This document shows, piece after piece, positions 63,197 through 64,000 of a stretch of DNA of 64,000 nucleotides. The notes under the pieces were generated by a model, which saw only the letters and a list, made by a program, of their open reading frames with translations, made no database searches and had not been told where the DNA came from. A program made the translations under genes and the position numbers. Source of the DNA: Lactobacillus jensenii DSM 20557 (GTDB taxonomy: Bacteria; Bacillota; Bacilli; Lactobacillales; Lactobacillaceae). Location: NCBI RefSeq assembly GCF_001436455.1, contig NZ_AYYU01000001.1, positions 66,243 through 130,242 of the forward strand. The letters are read 5' to 3'. Position 1 is the stretch's first letter. Each line of letters starts with the position of its first letter.

Positions 63197-63766
63197 CTAA
63201 GCAAGAAAGGGAATTGTTAATAAAAAACAAAAAACAGAGAGAGCAGTAGCTCCCACAATATCAGATGGATAATGTGCTTTTAAGACAATTCTTGAAAAAA
63301 CAACTAAAAACCAAAGAGCTAGTAAGCCTAGAAATAAAGTAATACCAAACAGTCCACCATAAATTTGCCAAATGATTAAGCTTAAACTAGTGATACTTAA
63401 AACGTGACCGCTCGGAAATGAATAAGATTGCCGATTATTTTCACTTGGCCTTTCTCTCTTAATACTGTGCTTCAAAATAATACCGATAATGTCGGTAAAA
63501 GCTAAGGTAACTAAAACCCAAATTGCTTTTTTTATTTCACCATTAAGAATTAAGATTAGAGCTAGTAAACAATCCCAAAAAGCGATTAGCTTAGGTTCGT
63601 TTAAGAACTCAATTATTGACCAAAAGTGGCCATGAACTGGTTGAATTAAACGCTTATGCCAACTGCTATCAAGATGGCGAAATTTTCTTGAATTTTCAAG
63701 TTTATAAATCAAAGTAAATAAAATCGTTGCACTTATTACAAGGGCAATTAGCCAGGATAAATTCAC
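63197..63766 (-). CDS. PAP2-type membrane phosphatase
   Basis: Integral membrane lipid phosphatase of the PAP2 superfamily; possible substrates are undecaprenyl diphosphate or phosphatidate-type lipids. All three catalytic motifs are visible: K-x6-RP (residues 99-107), PSGH (118-121) and SR-x5-H-x3-D (158-169), among about five to six membrane segments. I start at GTG 63766, with GAGGT at 63778-63774 as SD. The longer frame to 63823 has no SD and would begin upstream of a TAAAAT -10-like box. The resulting 189 residues fit the family. Confidence 0.85.
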   Translation of the reverse strand: MNLSWLIALVISATILFTLIYKLENSRKFRHLDSSWHKRLIQPVHGHFWSIIEFLNEPKLIAFWDCLLALILILNGEIKKAIWVLVTLAFTDIIGIILKHSIKRERPSENNRQSYSFPSGHVLSITSLSLIIWQIYGGLFGITLFLGLLALWFLVVFSRIVLKAHYPSDIVGATALSVFCFLLTIPFLA

Positions 63767-63840
63767 GATAACTACCTCGCATTCATTCCTAGTTATTTTA
63801 ACAGAAATTAGAAAAGGAGGCATATTTTTTTCAAAAGTTT

Positions 63841-63869
63841 TAGACTTAAAAGTTATTTTTCGCTATAAT
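63841..63869 (+). promoter_or_regulatory. tRNA-Ser promoter
   Basis: TAGACT (63841-63846), 17 bp, TATAAT (63864-63869), 13 bp before the first base of the tRNA. Confidence 0.65.
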
Positions 63870-63882
63870 GGAATCTAGTCAT

Positions 63883-63969
63883 GGAGTGTTGGCAGAGTGG
63901 TAATGCACCGGACTCGAAATCCGGCGAACCGATTTTTTCGGCGCGCAGGTTCAAATCCTGTACACTCCT
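63883..63969 (+). tRNA. tRNA-Ser (anticodon CGA)
   Basis: Acceptor stem GGAGTGT (63883-63889) / ACACTCC (63962-63968) pairs perfectly. The anticodon arm is CCGGA-CTCGAAA-TCCGG, giving anticodon CGA for codon UCG. The long variable arm forms CCGA/TCGG, as expected for a serine tRNA, and the T-arm has GGTTCAAATCC. CCA is not encoded. The base after the acceptor stem (discriminator) is T, where bacterial tRNA-Ser usually has G. Confidence 0.95.
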
Positions 63970-64000
63970 TTGTATGTATACTATAAGCGCAACAGATATT

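Noticed and set aside
63767-63823. Longer N-terminus for the PAP2 protein
   Set aside because: No SD before ATG 63823, and the extra residues overlap a -10-like box; GTG 63766 has GAGGT upstream.
1-64000. Insertion sequences, prophage or CRISPR arrays
   Set aside because: No transposase or integrase frames, no regularly spaced direct repeats and no terminal inverted repeats with target duplications were seen.

Overview
The window is a low-GC, gene-dense piece of a Lactobacillus chromosome, most likely from the acidophilus / gasseri-johnsonii side of the genus. The grounds are PolC-type DNA polymerase, Gram-positive housekeeping synteny, strong AGGAGG ribosome binding sites, PepD dipeptidase, a two-CIRCE hrcA operon and many short-loop intrinsic terminators. 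The exact species cannot be fixed from the sequence alone. There is no prophage, transposase or CRISPR array in the 64 kb.

Layout. 1-5.7 kb: the oligopeptide importer oppDFBC (oppD cut by the window edge) with oppA on its own promoter. 5.7-12.8 kb: rnc-smc-ftsY-pepD. 12.9-13.7 kb: two small lineage-specific genes (a PAS-only protein and a small membrane protein). 13.8-17.7 kb: ylxM-ffh, rpsP, rimM-trmD and rplS. 17.7-22.4 kb: a sucrose locus, scrB-scrR divergent from scrA. 22.5-23.7 kb: lexA divergent from a DUF896 gene and a YneF-like gene. 23.8-27.4 kb: a heterodimeric ABC exporter, then convergent plsC. 28.0-29.1 kb: a methyltransferase/GIY-YIG fusion. 29.2-41.2 kb: rpsB-tsf and pyrH-frr-uppS-cdsA-rseP-proS-polC. 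41.2-48.4 kb: rimP-nusA-ylxR-ylxQ-infB-rbfA and truB-ribF. 48.5-53.3 kb: the class I heat shock operon hrcA-grpE-dnaK-dnaJ. 53.5-58.9 kb: lepA-srtA-recJ-apt. 58.9-64 kb: a P3A-type ATPase, a DUF1836 regulator divergent from degV, a gene-free stretch of about 500 bp, a PAP2 phosphatase and tRNA-Ser(CGA).

How the genes work together. Most of the window is the translation, secretion and replication core: ribosomal proteins and their maturation factors, SRP and its receptor, elongation, initiation and recycling factors, undecaprenyl and phospholipid precursor synthesis, chromosome condensation, Pol III and repair. Adaptive functions sit between these blocks: peptide import plus PepD, sucrose uptake and cleavage, SOS control, heat shock control, cell-wall sorting and cation or proton extrusion.

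The more interesting content is regulatory and non-coding. A structured stretch at about 62836-63194 has several hairpins, C-rich loops resembling anti-Shine-Dalgarno sequence, and an intrinsic terminator; it looks like an undescribed small RNA. A promoter followed directly by a perfect intrinsic terminator precedes rimP-nusA. The rpsB leader can form a pseudoknot against its own Shine-Dalgarno. The scr promoters carry two matched operators on their -35 boxes. A perfect inverted repeat lies between the DUF1836 gene and degV. Two CIRCE elements flank the hrcA promoter.
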